From Atopobiaceae bacterium (GTDB taxonomy: Bacteria; Actinomycetota; Coriobacteriia; Coriobacteriales; Atopobiaceae), in assembly GCA_017533825.1 (NCBI GenBank), contig JAFWIE010000080.1, positions 1 to 64,000 on the forward strand: DNA of 64,000 nt. The letters are read 5' to 3'. Each line of letters opens with the position of its first letter. Position 1 is the first letter of the stretch. A model generated the notes under the pieces. That model ran no database searches, was not told where the DNA came from, and worked only from the letters and a program-made list of their open reading frames with translations. The position numbers and the translations under genes are program-made. Positions 29,446-39,356 of the stretch are shown in pieces.

Positions 29446-30048
29446 CTACAAAACCTCGTAGGCGGCGTCACGAATCATGAGCACTCCGGCCGCGTCGTGG
29501 AAAGTCCCGTCCGTCTCCATCCAAGGCGTCCTCTTGCTGCCCGCCTGCACGATGCCAGAAACACGCAGGCGCTTTCCGACGAGGGAGGGCGTGCCCTCTT
29601 TCCGCCAAACCACCGTAGCGCTGGTCACGTCTTTGTGCCAGGTTGGCGAGCTGGGGTCGGCGGGATATGCAGCCACGTACACATTAATCGGGTCGTCGAG
29701 AAGGAAGACTTCGCTCTCGTATGTGTTGCCCTTGTATTCCGAGCGCCCGCTCCGCATGACGCCCGTCACCGAGATACGCTCCCCCTCCTTATAGCGCGCT
29801 TGGCTGGCGCTCTTTGACTTTTTGCTTTTCTTGCTCGCGCTTATGAGGTACTCCACGTCGGAATAATGGCAACCCGCGTTGGGGTAGTCCTTGCCAAGCT
29901 CGACCTTGTTAGCCTCGCCAGCAATAGCGCGATGGGGCGCAACGCTCAACAGCAAGAGCAACACGATAGCCCCTGTCAGCAATCCCTTGGCCAAACGTGC
30001 GAGACCCCTGCACTCGACATGCCCACATGTACTTTGATGTTTCTTCAT
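29446..30048 (-). CDS. secreted hypothetical protein
   Basis: A 200-residue exported protein with no recognised family. The start at 30048 is chosen for GAGAGGAGC upstream. The N-terminus is basic (KKHQSTCGHVECRG), then a hydrophobic segment about residues 20-40 (GAIVLLLLLSVAPHRAIA) makes a signal peptide. The mature part has a Lys/Ser-rich stretch (KKSKKSKSAS) and then a beta-rich domain with ISVTGVMRSGR and LRVSGIVQAG, suggestive of an OB-like fold. It is codirectional with the ChW protein gene 69 bases further on and may be cotranscribed. Confidence 0.6.
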   Translation of the reverse strand: MKKHQSTCGHVECRGLARLAKGLLTGAIVLLLLLSVAPHRAIAGEANKVELGKDYPNAGCHYSDVEYLISASKKSKKSKSASQARYKEGERISVTGVMRSGRSEYKGNTYESEVFLLDDPINVYVAAYPADPSSPTWHKDVTSATVVWRKEGTPSLVGKRLRVSGIVQAGSKRTPWMETDGTFHDAAGVLMIRDAAYEVL

Positions 30049-30402
30049 GGTTTTGCTCCTCTCTGAAGACATGCTTATTGTAACCTCCACGGCCCGCATT
30101 CCCTTGCGCAATGACGCCCTCTCTGGACGAAGGGGCAGCCACCCAGCATCGGCTTTGGACTCTCGACACGCGCGGCATGCACGGGCCAAATCATCCCATC
30201 ACCCAGGCCAAGCTACATCCCCAGCCGTTTGTTTCCGTCCTGTTAACGACACATAATGAGTTTCTTTTCCAAGAATCACGCACGTATGGACCCCAAATAA
30301 CTGGCACTATGTACAGAAGTGGTTCTCAAACACACTTGTTATGTGTCGTTTGAAGAACGGGGATGCTCAGAGTCAATAACTATTAGGGGATGGTGTTCCG
30401 AA
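30049..30402. other. 354-bp intergenic gap with a 12-bp inverted repeat
   Basis: No gene is supported here. AACGACACATAA (30245-30256) and TTATGTGTCGTT (30339-30350) form a perfect inverted repeat 82 bases apart. The region between is AT-richer than the surroundings. AGGGGA at 30385-30390 may be the ribosome binding site for the next gene. Confidence 0.5.
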
Positions 30403-30948
30403 GTGGTAATCAGAAGCGCATGCACGGCCGACGCCGTCCACATCCTACATATATATAGTTATTACGTCGAAAGCACGGCCATCTCGTTCGAGTATGAGGC
30501 TCCCACGCCGGAGGAGTTTGCGCGGCGCATCGCAGGCACGCTGGAGAGGTACCCCTACATCGTTGTCGAGGAGAAGGGCGTAATCAAGGGTTACGCCTAC
30601 GCCGGCCCCCTCAAGGATCGTGCCGCATACGACCGCTCGTGTGAGGTCAGCATTTACGTGGATCAAGACTCCAGGGGAGCTGGCTATGGCCGCGCTCTTT
30701 ACGAGGAGCTGGAGAAAAGGCTCAAGGAAATGGGCATCCTCAACCTCTACGCCTGCATCGCCAGTCCAATCGAGGAAGACAAATACCTTACGAATGATAG
30801 CGAGCACTTCCACGCCCACCTCGGATTCGTGAAAGTCGGCGAATTCCACAGCTGCGGCTACAAATTCGGCCGTTGGTACAACATGATTTGGATGGAGAAG
30901 CTTATAGCGCCAACCATTCTTAGCCGCGCTGCGCTGACCGACAGATGA
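30403..30948 (+). CDS. GNAT N-acetyltransferase, phosphinothricin-acetyltransferase-like
   Basis: A 181-residue GNAT enzyme of the PAT/bar-like subfamily. Typical features are ISFEYEAPTPEEFARRI, the EVSIYVDQDSRGAGYGRALY acetyl-CoA loop and a C-terminal HLGFVKVGEFHSCGYKFGRW. Members acetylate phosphinothricin, methionine sulfoximine or related amines. GTG 30403 is chosen because the fold begins there (VVIRSACTADAV) and AGGGGA lies 12 bases before it. Spacing is long, so the start is uncertain. It stands alone in front of a palindromic element. Confidence 0.75.
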   Translation: MVIRSACTADAVHILHIYSYYVESTAISFEYEAPTPEEFARRIAGTLERYPYIVVEEKGVIKGYAYAGPLKDRAAYDRSCEVSIYVDQDSRGAGYGRALYEELEKRLKEMGILNLYACIASPIEEDKYLTNDSEHFHAHLGFVKVGEFHSCGYKFGRWYNMIWMEKLIAPTILSRAALTDR

Positions 30949-30973
30949 TATTACATATATGGATATACCGATT

Positions 30974-31144
30974 GAGCATTAGTGCGGAAAATCGTTCTAA
31001 CAAATAGGGCTCAACTGGTGTTTTACCGATTTTGATAACGATTTTCCACAGTGGCTATTTTAGCCACTGTGGAAAATCGTTATCAATTATGAAAAAATCC
31101 CAGTTGGCGTGAATGATTGCCATCGATTTTCCGCACTAATGCTC
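30974..31144. repeat. nested palindromic element A
   Basis: Outer arms 30974-30994 and 31124-31144 are perfect 21-bp inverted repeats. Inside, CAACTGG (31012) and CCAGTTG (31100) form a middle pair. The centre is a perfect 26-bp hairpin with a TTT loop (31032-31086). An 11-base core, GGAAAATCGTT, occurs in the left outer arm and the right inner arm, with its complement (all or most of it) in the other two arms. The segment 30980-31086 aligns without gaps with 57826-57932. It may be a mobile palindromic repeat or a structured RNA. Confidence 0.85.
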
Positions 31145-31274
31145 ATTTGCAATACTCCGCATTGGGGACACCACGACCCGTTTCGCCCTCTCCATACTTG
31201 ACAAGAGACCAATGTGATATCATACTGGTCTCAGTTTGGGACCATGAGGGCCCCTCCCCGTGAAAGGACAAGCC

Positions 31275-32243
31275 ATGAGTGTCGAAAGGAAGGCCCACGC
31301 CGCGAGCGGATGGGTCATGCTGGCCATCGTGATTGCGGGATATGCCGCATCCCTGCTCTTTGCTTTCTCGTTCTTCTTTTCCATGGCGGACCCATTCCTC
31401 CGCTACGAGACCAATCCGTTACTCTCACTCATCTTCGCGATACTAGCGTTCATTGCAACGTCATTCGTGCGTCACGGCTTCTTTACGCTGCAGCCCGGCC
31501 AGGCGCGCGTCTGCGTGCTCTTCGGCAAGTACGTAGGCACGGTACGCGATGAGGGCCTGCGTTGGGCGAATCCGCTCTATGCCAAGACCCTTGGCATCAC
31601 CAGCTCTGCCGGCGGCGCGACCGTGACGCATCGCCACGGTTCAAAGATCAGCGTCCGTGCCCGCACCTACACCGGTGATCGCATCAAGGTCAACGACAAG
31701 ATGGGCAACCCCATCGAAATCGCCACCGTCATCGTCTGGCATGTTGCCGACACCGCCAAGGCTCTCTTTGACGTGGACGACTACGAGTCCTACGTGGAGA
31801 TGATCACCGAGACGGCCCTTCGTCACGTAGCCTCCCTGTACGCATACGACCACATGGAGGACGATGACGAGAACGCCACGTCCATCACCCTGCGCACGAA
31901 CATCGAGGAAGTCTCCCAAGCGCTAAAGACCGAGCTCTCCCACAAGCTCGCAATCGCAGGCGTCGAGGTGGACGACGCTCGCCTGACGCATCTTGCCTAT
32001 GCGCAGGAGATTGCCCAAGCCATGCTGCGGCGTCAGCAGGCGGAGGCGATCATCGCCGCGCGGAAGAAGATCGTCGAGGGCGCCGTCAGCATGGTAGACA
32101 TGGCTCTCACACAGCTCTCGGACGGCGGCGTCGTCGAGTTCGACGACGACCGGAAGGCCGTAATGGCTTCGAACCTCATGGTCGTACTGTGCGGTGACTC
32201 CGAAGCACAGCCCGTCGTAAACACCGGCACGCTGTATCAGTAA
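31275..32243 (+). CDS. SPFH/Band 7 domain membrane protein
   Basis: A 322-residue stomatin/prohibitin-like protein. Two N-terminal hydrophobic segments (about 10-35 and 50-70) anchor it. The SPFH domain runs from about 75 to 265, with RPG-like FTLQPGQARVCVLFGKYVGT and NPIEIATVIVWHVADTAKAL. A helical region with LRRQQAEAIIAARKKIVEGAV follows. Such proteins form oligomeric scaffolds at membrane microdomains. The start at 31275 has AAAGGAC upstream. A small ribbon-helix-helix gene follows after 15 bases. Confidence 0.85.
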   Translation: MSVERKAHAASGWVMLAIVIAGYAASLLFAFSFFFSMADPFLRYETNPLLSLIFAILAFIATSFVRHGFFTLQPGQARVCVLFGKYVGTVRDEGLRWANPLYAKTLGITSSAGGATVTHRHGSKISVRARTYTGDRIKVNDKMGNPIEIATVIVWHVADTAKALFDVDDYESYVEMITETALRHVASLYAYDHMEDDDENATSITLRTNIEEVSQALKTELSHKLAIAGVEVDDARLTHLAYAQEIAQAMLRRQQAEAIIAARKKIVEGAVSMVDMALTQLSDGGVVEFDDDRKAVMASNLMVVLCGDSEAQPVVNTGTLYQ

Positions 32244-32250
32244 GCGGTAG

Positions 32251-33975
<1,725 letters not shown>

Positions 33976-33992
33976 CACCAGACAATAGATTT

Positions 33993-34033
33993 GCAGAGGA
34001 GACTGGGGGGATACTCCTTCCAGTCTCCTCTGC
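33993..34033 (+). terminator. terminator of the GH1 gene
   Basis: A perfect 14-bp stem, GCAGAGGAGACTGG (33993-34006) and its complement (34020-34033), followed by TATTAAT. Confidence 0.8.
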
Positions 34034-34052
34034 TATTAATTGCCCAGGAAAA

Positions 34053-34076
34053 GCGCCGCCCGAAGTCGGGCGGCGC
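34053..34076 (-). terminator. terminator of the PTS gene
   Basis: GCGCCGCCCG (34053-34062) and CGGGCGGCGC (34067-34076). Read on the minus strand the stem is followed by TTTTCC, so it terminates the PTS transcript. Confidence 0.85.
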
Positions 34077-34179
34077 CACATGGTGGGACACTTGCTTAAA
34101 AGCTGGCCATTTAAAGCAAGGAAAGGAAAGGGACGCCTCCCACCAGAACGCCTAAGAGAAGATGCGCTCAGAGCGCTTG

Positions 34180-36099
34180 CTACTTGGCGACCTTTACTAC
34201 GGCCGCGCCTGCCTTTACGGCACCCAGCAGAGCGTCCACAGAATCGTAATCATCGGTGTTTGTGACGATGACCATCGTTGTGGCGGGTTTGCCCGCAGCC
34301 TTGATGGCATCGAGGTCAGCGGAGACCAGCAAGTCGCCGGCCTTAACCGCGTCGCCCGCGGCAACGTTCACGGTGAACGGAGCGCCATCAAGCTCGACGG
34401 TGTCGATGCCGATGTGGATGAGGATCTCGGTGCCATCATTGCCGAGAATGCCCACGGCGTGGCCGGTGCCAGCCGCCATGGTCACGGTGCCACTTACAGG
34501 TGCATACACGCCACCCTCAGTGGGCTCAATTGCGACGCCCTTGCCCATGGCAAGAGAGGCAAACACGGGATCGGGAACGGTGGTCATATCGATGGCCTCG
34601 CCCGTCATGGGAGAAGCAACGGTGCCGGTCTCGTCGACAGCGGCAACGCTCTGGGCAATCTGTGCGGGAGCGGGAGCGTCCGCCTTGGGGGCGCGCTTCT
34701 TGTCCGGCTCGTCACTGTAGAGCACCCAGGTGCCTGCGAATGCAACACCAAAGGCGGCCGCGAACATGATGCAGTACTGCAGGGGCTGGTTGATGCAAAG
34801 CAGAATGCCAAAGATGCCGGTAACGCCCGTGCCCGTTGCACCAAGCTGGGTAAGCGAGCAGATAAAGGCGCCGACAGCTGCGCCAGCCATGCCGCAAATA
34901 AACGGCTTGAGCTTGGGCAAGTTCACACCAAAGATGGCGGGCTCGGTAATGCCGAGCAAGCAGGAGATGCCAGAGGGAATGGCCAGAGCCTTGGTCTTGG
35001 CGCTCTTGGTCTTAAGGGCAACTGCCAAGCAGGCGCCACCTTGTGCGATGTTCGCCGCGGAGGCGATGGGCAGCCAGTAGGTCACGCCATACTGACCGAG
35101 CATCGACACGTCGATGGTGGTGTACATCTGGTGCAGGCCGGTAACGACGGATGGAGAGTAAATAAGACCAATAAGGATGTACCCCAGGCCAAACGGCACG
35201 TTAAGCAGTGCGGTGAGCAGGCCAAGGATTGCGTTCTCCAGCCACACGAAGATGGGGCCAACGAACAGGATGGTGATGTAGGCGGCACCAGCAACAGAAA
35301 GCAGCGGCGTCACAAAGAGGTCGAACATGTCGGGCACGACCTTGTGAAGCTTCTTCTCGAAGAAGCACAGGATCCAAGTACCAACCAAGATGGGGATAAC
35401 GTGTCCCTGATAGCCAATCCAGTCGATGCTGTAGAGACCAGGAATGACCTCAAGGGTAATCATCTCGCCGTTGGCAATGGCATCAGCCGCGGCATAGGCG
35501 TTGATAAAGCTATTGCTGATGAGCAGAGCGCCAAAGGAGGCACCGAGGTAGGGGTTTCCGCCAAAGACGGTTGCTGCCGAGAAGCCCAGCAGGATCTGAA
35601 GGTTGGCAAGTGCGCAAGCGTTGATGAGGCCGGCGATTCGCCACCATACCGAGTTGGTGTCCAGGGCAATGATGCCCTTGCCACCCATGAACTCGATGGC
35701 GCCCATGATACCCATGAGCATACCGGAAGCCACGATGGCGGGAATGATGGGCACGAACACGTCGGAGAGGACCTTGATGGCCTTCATGAACTTGTTCTGG
35801 TTATCTGCTGCAGCATCTTTGAGCTCGTCCTTGGATACAGCCGAGATGTTACCCTGCTTGCAGAACTCGTCGTAGACTTTGTTGACCGTTCCCGTACCGT
35901 AGATGATCTGCAGCTGACCGGATGCCTGGAAATTGCCCTTTGCACCAAGGGCGTCCTCCACGGCGTCCTTGTCGACCTTCGCATCGTCAGCAATGACGAG
36001 GCGCAGGCGTGTGGCACAGTGTGCCGCCGAGACTACGTTGTCGGGACCACCGACCGCAGCAAGAATCTCTTTTGCTGCTTGAGCAGAATCGAGTGCCAT
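34180..36099 (-). CDS. bglP: PTS beta-glucoside transporter subunit IIBCA
   Basis: A 639-residue three-domain permease that imports and phosphorylates beta-glucosides. The IIB domain (1-85) has the phosphorylated cysteine C28 in SAAHCATRLRL. The IIC membrane domain (about 100-460) has ten hydrophobic helices and the GITEPAIFGVNLP signature. The IIA domain (about 490-639) has its histidine in ILIHIGIDTV. GGAAAGGAAGG lies before the ATG. A LacI-type gene lies directly upstream, with a promoter and operator in the gap. Together with the GH1 it forms a beta-glucoside catabolic unit. Confidence 0.93.
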   Translation of the reverse strand: MALDSAQAAKEILAAVGGPDNVVSAAHCATRLRLVIADDAKVDKDAVEDALGAKGNFQASGQLQIIYGTGTVNKVYDEFCKQGNISAVSKDELKDAAADNQNKFMKAIKVLSDVFVPIIPAIVASGMLMGIMGAIEFMGGKGIIALDTNSVWWRIAGLINACALANLQILLGFSAATVFGGNPYLGASFGALLISNSFINAYAAADAIANGEMITLEVIPGLYSIDWIGYQGHVIPILVGTWILCFFEKKLHKVVPDMFDLFVTPLLSVAGAAYITILFVGPIFVWLENAILGLLTALLNVPFGLGYILIGLIYSPSVVTGLHQMYTTIDVSMLGQYGVTYWLPIASAANIAQGGACLAVALKTKSAKTKALAIPSGISCLLGITEPAIFGVNLPKLKPFICGMAGAAVGAFICSLTQLGATGTGVTGIFGILLCINQPLQYCIMFAAAFGVAFAGTWVLYSDEPDKKRAPKADAPAPAQIAQSVAAVDETGTVASPMTGEAIDMTTVPDPVFASLAMGKGVAIEPTEGGVYAPVSGTVTMAAGTGHAVGILGNDGTEILIHIGIDTVELDGAPFTVNVAAGDAVKAGDLLVSADLDAIKAAGKPATTMVIVTNTDDYDSVDALLGAVKAGAAVVKVAK

Positions 36100-36135
36100 A
36101 CCGTCCTTCCTTTCCTACCTTAGAACTGAAATCCT

Positions 36136-36164
36136 TTCACGTGCAAACGCGTTTCACACGTGAA
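36136..36164. promoter_or_regulatory. LacI-type operator in front of bglP
   Basis: AAACGCGTTT (36145-36154), a perfect 10-base palindrome with a central CG typical of LacI-family operators, lies inside flanking TTCACGTG (36136-36143) and CACGTGAA (36157-36164). It is between the promoter and the bglP ribosome binding site, so a bound repressor would block transcription. The adjacent LacI protein is the likely ligand-responsive repressor. Confidence 0.7.
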
Positions 36165-36175
36165 TCCCAGCAAAT

Positions 36176-36204
36176 ACTGTAATCGATTTCATATTGCGTA
36201 GCAA
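36176..36204 (-). promoter_or_regulatory. promoter of bglP
   Basis: On the minus strand TTGCTA, an exact 17-base spacer and TACAGT lie just upstream of the operator palindrome. Confidence 0.6.
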
Positions 36205-36288
36205 GAGAAAGCGTTATTTGCTTCCGCCAATTTGCATCACGAGAAGACGAGTGGCACAACGTAAGGTGCTCGTCAGCCGCTTACGCGC

Positions 36289-37266
36289 CTAGATGCCGAC
36301 GACCTGATACCCCAAAACGAGACTTATTGCGAGCTTCGTACGGTCTTTGAGCTGGTCAACCATCATTTCTGCGGCCTTTATGCCACATTCCTCGTAATCA
36401 AAGCGAACCGAGGGAATGGGGCCGGCTACCGCCTGCAGGATGGGGTCGTCACCAAAGCCGCTCACACGAGGAGCCTTAGGAGAAGAGGCGGATCCGTAAT
36501 GCTCGCGAATGGCCTTTATGACGCCCGCGGCAATGGTATCTGTAGCGCAAGATATGAAATCGAAACCATATGGGTTGGCAAGGAGCTCCTTTGCAATGCG
36601 ATATCCTCCGTCAACCGTGAAGTCTGTGGCCCTAACCACCACAGAGTCGGCATCTACACCTCGCCTCTCGAGGCCCGCCATGAATCCCTTGCGACGATCC
36701 GAGCCAAAGGAACGGTACTTGCCCTTGATATCTATATAAGCAACACGACTCTCGGGAGCACAGTTGAGCGACGAGGCGAGGTCGTATGCGGCACCAAAGT
36801 TGTCGAACCGTACGCAACTCATTTCTCGTACATGCTGGCCCACTACGACTACCGGTACGCGGGCACGTTCATAGAGCGCGATGTCTCCTGGGACTGGCGC
36901 AGAACTCACGAGCACGATGCCATCGATTTGGCGCTCCAAAAGAGAGCGCATGGTCTTTGCCTGCTCCTTAGTGTCGTCACCCACATACGTAAGGGAGGTG
37001 CCGTAGTCGCCAGCAAACAGGTACTTCTCCAAGCCAGAGACAACGCCCGTCATGGCGTTCTCATCGGTCTTTGTGAGGATGACGCCGATGGTGTCGGATT
37101 TCTTGGTGCGCAGAATGCGTGCATTGGCGGAAGGCACGTATCCTGTCTGTTCGATGGCCGCAGCAATGCGTTGCCGCTTCTCTTCCGAGAGATATCCTCC
37201 GTTAAGGAAGCGTGACACAGCCGCACTGGAAACTCCAGCAAGCTCTGCGACCTCCTTGTTTGTCAT
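36289..37266 (-). CDS. LacI family transcriptional regulator
   Basis: A 325-residue repressor. The N-terminal HTH (MTNKEVAELAGVSSAAVSRF) and hinge helix (SANARILRTKK) are typical, followed by a periplasmic-binding-protein-like sensor domain (60-325). It lies directly upstream of bglP and reads in the same direction. The operator at 36136-36164 has the expected central CG. It likely controls the PTS gene and perhaps the converging GH1. The effector is inferred to be a phospho-beta-glucoside. Confidence 0.88.
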   Translation of the reverse strand: MTNKEVAELAGVSSAAVSRFLNGGYLSEEKRQRIAAAIEQTGYVPSANARILRTKKSDTIGVILTKTDENAMTGVVSGLEKYLFAGDYGTSLTYVGDDTKEQAKTMRSLLERQIDGIVLVSSAPVPGDIALYERARVPVVVVGQHVREMSCVRFDNFGAAYDLASSLNCAPESRVAYIDIKGKYRSFGSDRRKGFMAGLERRGVDADSVVVRATDFTVDGGYRIAKELLANPYGFDFISCATDTIAAGVIKAIREHYGSASSPKAPRVSGFGDDPILQAVAGPIPSVRFDYEECGIKAAEMMVDQLKDRTKLAISLVLGYQVVGI

Positions 37267-37434
37267 GCCTACACCTGCCTTTGATTGCCTTGTGCCCTAG
37301 TTTACCCTAGGATGCGCCTTCCCATGTAAAGGGCTTGACGCACGTGGTGTTCTTTTGGGCCTCAAAGCGTATGTATGCAGGTCAATCTCATTGTTCGAGA
37401 CTTCATCTGACACACCCACAGCGCTTGTAATGCT

Positions 37435-38640
37435 CTACACGCAGAGCATGTCGCCCGCCTCAAGGGCAAACGGCGCCACGAAGCGATAGCGCTCCATGTT
37501 CACCGAGAGGTTCGGTGCGGCCACCCACCCCTCCTCGGGCAGCAAACGATCCACCGGCCCCAGCACGAACCGACGCACAGGATGACCAGGAGAGAGCACG
37601 CACAGCTCGTCGTCCGCCTCCGCCTTGTTGCGACACGTCACCTCAACGAGCCACCCACCTTCGATGGGCTCGCAGCGCTCGACCACCGCCACCAGCAGAC
37701 GGTCGCGCGCATACTCCGCATGACCGGGATTCTGCGTCGGGTTCCCATAGAAGAACCCCGTCGAGAAGGGCCGATGGCTCGTGGCCTCCAGCTCACCAAG
37801 CCACACCCGTGGATCGTCTCCGTCGAGTACATGCCGATACGCGTTGGTGACGGCAGCCACGTAGTACGCGCCCTTGTTGCGACCCTCTATCTTGATCGCG
37901 TCGACGCCCGCCTCGCAGAGCGCGTCCAGATGCTCCAGCATGCACAGGTCGTTGGCAGAAAGCAGGTAGCTGCCTCGCTCGTCTGCCTCGAGCGGAAGCG
38001 GCAGGTTGGGGCGCGTCTCCTCCACGAGGCTCCAGGTCCAACGACACGGCTGCGTGCAGTTGCCGCACGAGGCAGACCTCTCGGGACCGACAAGCGCGCT
38101 CGAAAGCAGGCAGCGGCCCGAGACCGCCATGCACATGGCCCCATGCGCAAATACCTCCAGCTCGACTCCCGGCCCCAGCCTGCGGCGCAGCTCGCCAATC
38201 TGCGCCAAGGTCATCTCTCGGGCGAGCACCAGGCGCGACGCCCCCATGTCCACGTATGCCTTGGCCGCTGCCGCATTTGTCACCGATGCCTGGGTCGAGA
38301 CGTGCACTGCCACGTGTGGCGCATGCGCACGGACGAGGGCCAACGCCCCGAGGTCAGCCACGATCGCCGCGTCCACGCCCAGCGCGTCCACGAGACGCAG
38401 GTACGCGGGCAGCTCGTCTATATCCTTGTCGTACATGAGCGTGTTGAGCGTCAGGTGAACGGCAACACCCTGCGCATGGGCAAACGCAACCGCCTCGCCC
38501 AGCGCCTCGTCATCGAAGTTGTGGGCACGCGCGCGCATTCCCCATCGCGGCCCGGCAAGGTAGACGGCATCCGCACCGAAGCGCACTGCCGCCTTGAGCT
38601 GCTCGGGGCCACCGGCAGGCGCCAACAATTCCATGGGCAT
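37435..38640 (-). CDS. U32 family peptidase-like protein
   Basis: A 401-residue protein of the U32 family. Several members are now known or predicted to be tRNA or cofactor hydroxylation enzymes rather than proteases. Hallmarks are MELLAPAGGPEQLKAAVRFG at the start, EVFAHGAMCMAVSGRCLLS near the middle and a Cys-rich ASCGNCTQPCRW cluster, then IKIEGRNKGAYYVA. The start at 38640 has GGGAGG 10 bases upstream, and an alternative ATG lies at 38634. It stands alone. Confidence 0.85.
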   Translation of the reverse strand: MPMELLAPAGGPEQLKAAVRFGADAVYLAGPRWGMRARAHNFDDEALGEAVAFAHAQGVAVHLTLNTLMYDKDIDELPAYLRLVDALGVDAAIVADLGALALVRAHAPHVAVHVSTQASVTNAAAAKAYVDMGASRLVLAREMTLAQIGELRRRLGPGVELEVFAHGAMCMAVSGRCLLSSALVGPERSASCGNCTQPCRWTWSLVEETRPNLPLPLEADERGSYLLSANDLCMLEHLDALCEAGVDAIKIEGRNKGAYYVAAVTNAYRHVLDGDDPRVWLGELEATSHRPFSTGFFYGNPTQNPGHAEYARDRLLVAVVERCEPIEGGWLVEVTCRNKAEADDELCVLSPGHPVRRFVLGPVDRLLPEEGWVAAPNLSVNMERYRFVAPFALEAGDMLCV

Positions 38641-38745
38641 GGGCACACGACCTCCCGCATCGCGAATTCTCGTTGGTAGCACAGTATACTAAGAGGACTC
38701 GCCATTTCTAAGAGGGCTTGTCATTTAGCAGACGGGAGGAATCGG

Positions 38746-39315
38746 ATGTCACTCTTGTTCGTCAACGCATGCCTGCGTGAAGGCTCGCACACCGAACGCT
38801 TGGCACGCATGTGGCTCGACCGACGCGCTTATGGCGGCAAGGTCACCGAGCTCACCTTGGCGCAGCTCGATGTCGACCCGCTCGACGCCATGGGACCAAA
38901 TCCCCTTGCCGCATATAGCGCAGGCGTTGCAGCGACCGACTTCAGCCACCCCCTCTTTTCTTGCGCCTTGGAGTTTGCGCAGGCAGACGAGGTCCTCATC
39001 GCTGCACCAATGTGGAACTACAGCATACCGGCGAAGCTTCACGCGTACCTCGAGCTCGTTTGCAGCCAAGGCGTGACCTTCGATGTGGATGAGGTGGGCG
39101 CCTACGTGAGCCTTTGTCACATCGAGACACTGACGTTCGTCACGACGGCGGGGGGAGGCGTCATCGACCCCCTCGACGATCATTGCTTCGGATACGTGCG
39201 CACGCTCGCTCGGCAGTTCTGGCATGTGCCACAGGTTGAATGCGTCGCCGCATGGGGACTCAGCGCACCAGGCACCGACGTCGACGCCCTTCTCGCCCAA
39301 GCACTCGAACGCTGA
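38746..39315 (+). CDS. flavodoxin-fold NAD(P)H oxidoreductase, azoreductase-like
   Basis: A 189-residue FMN-dependent reductase with AzoR-like features. LLFVNACLREGSHTERLAR is the opening strand and FMN phosphate loop, and ADEVLIAAPMWNYSIPAKLH is the family signature. VTTAGGGVIDPLD near residue 130 contacts the isoalloxazine ring. GGGAGGA lies before the ATG. It is followed by a phosphodiesterase gene after a small hairpin. The physiological substrate is likely a quinone or azo compound. Confidence 0.82.
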   Translation: MSLLFVNACLREGSHTERLARMWLDRRAYGGKVTELTLAQLDVDPLDAMGPNPLAAYSAGVAATDFSHPLFSCALEFAQADEVLIAAPMWNYSIPAKLHAYLELVCSQGVTFDVDEVGAYVSLCHIETLTFVTTAGGGVIDPLDDHCFGYVRTLARQFWHVPQVECVAAWGLSAPGTDVDALLAQALER

Positions 39316-39344
39316 TCGCTTTCCCACTGTGGAAAAGCAATCAG
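39312..39344. other. imperfect hairpin between oxidoreductase and phosphodiesterase genes
   Basis: CTGATCGCTTTCC and GGAAAAGCAATCAG form an imperfect stem around CACTGT, just before the next gene's ribosome binding site. The 13-mer CCACTGTGGAAAA (39324-39336) is identical to the arm of palindromic element A (31064-31076). Confidence 0.5.
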
Positions 39345-39356
39345 AGAGGAGACAGC

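Noticed and set aside
30319..30402. N-terminal extension of the PAT-like protein
   Set aside because: The extra 28 residues are Cys-rich and unlike the family, and the fold begins at GTG 30403.
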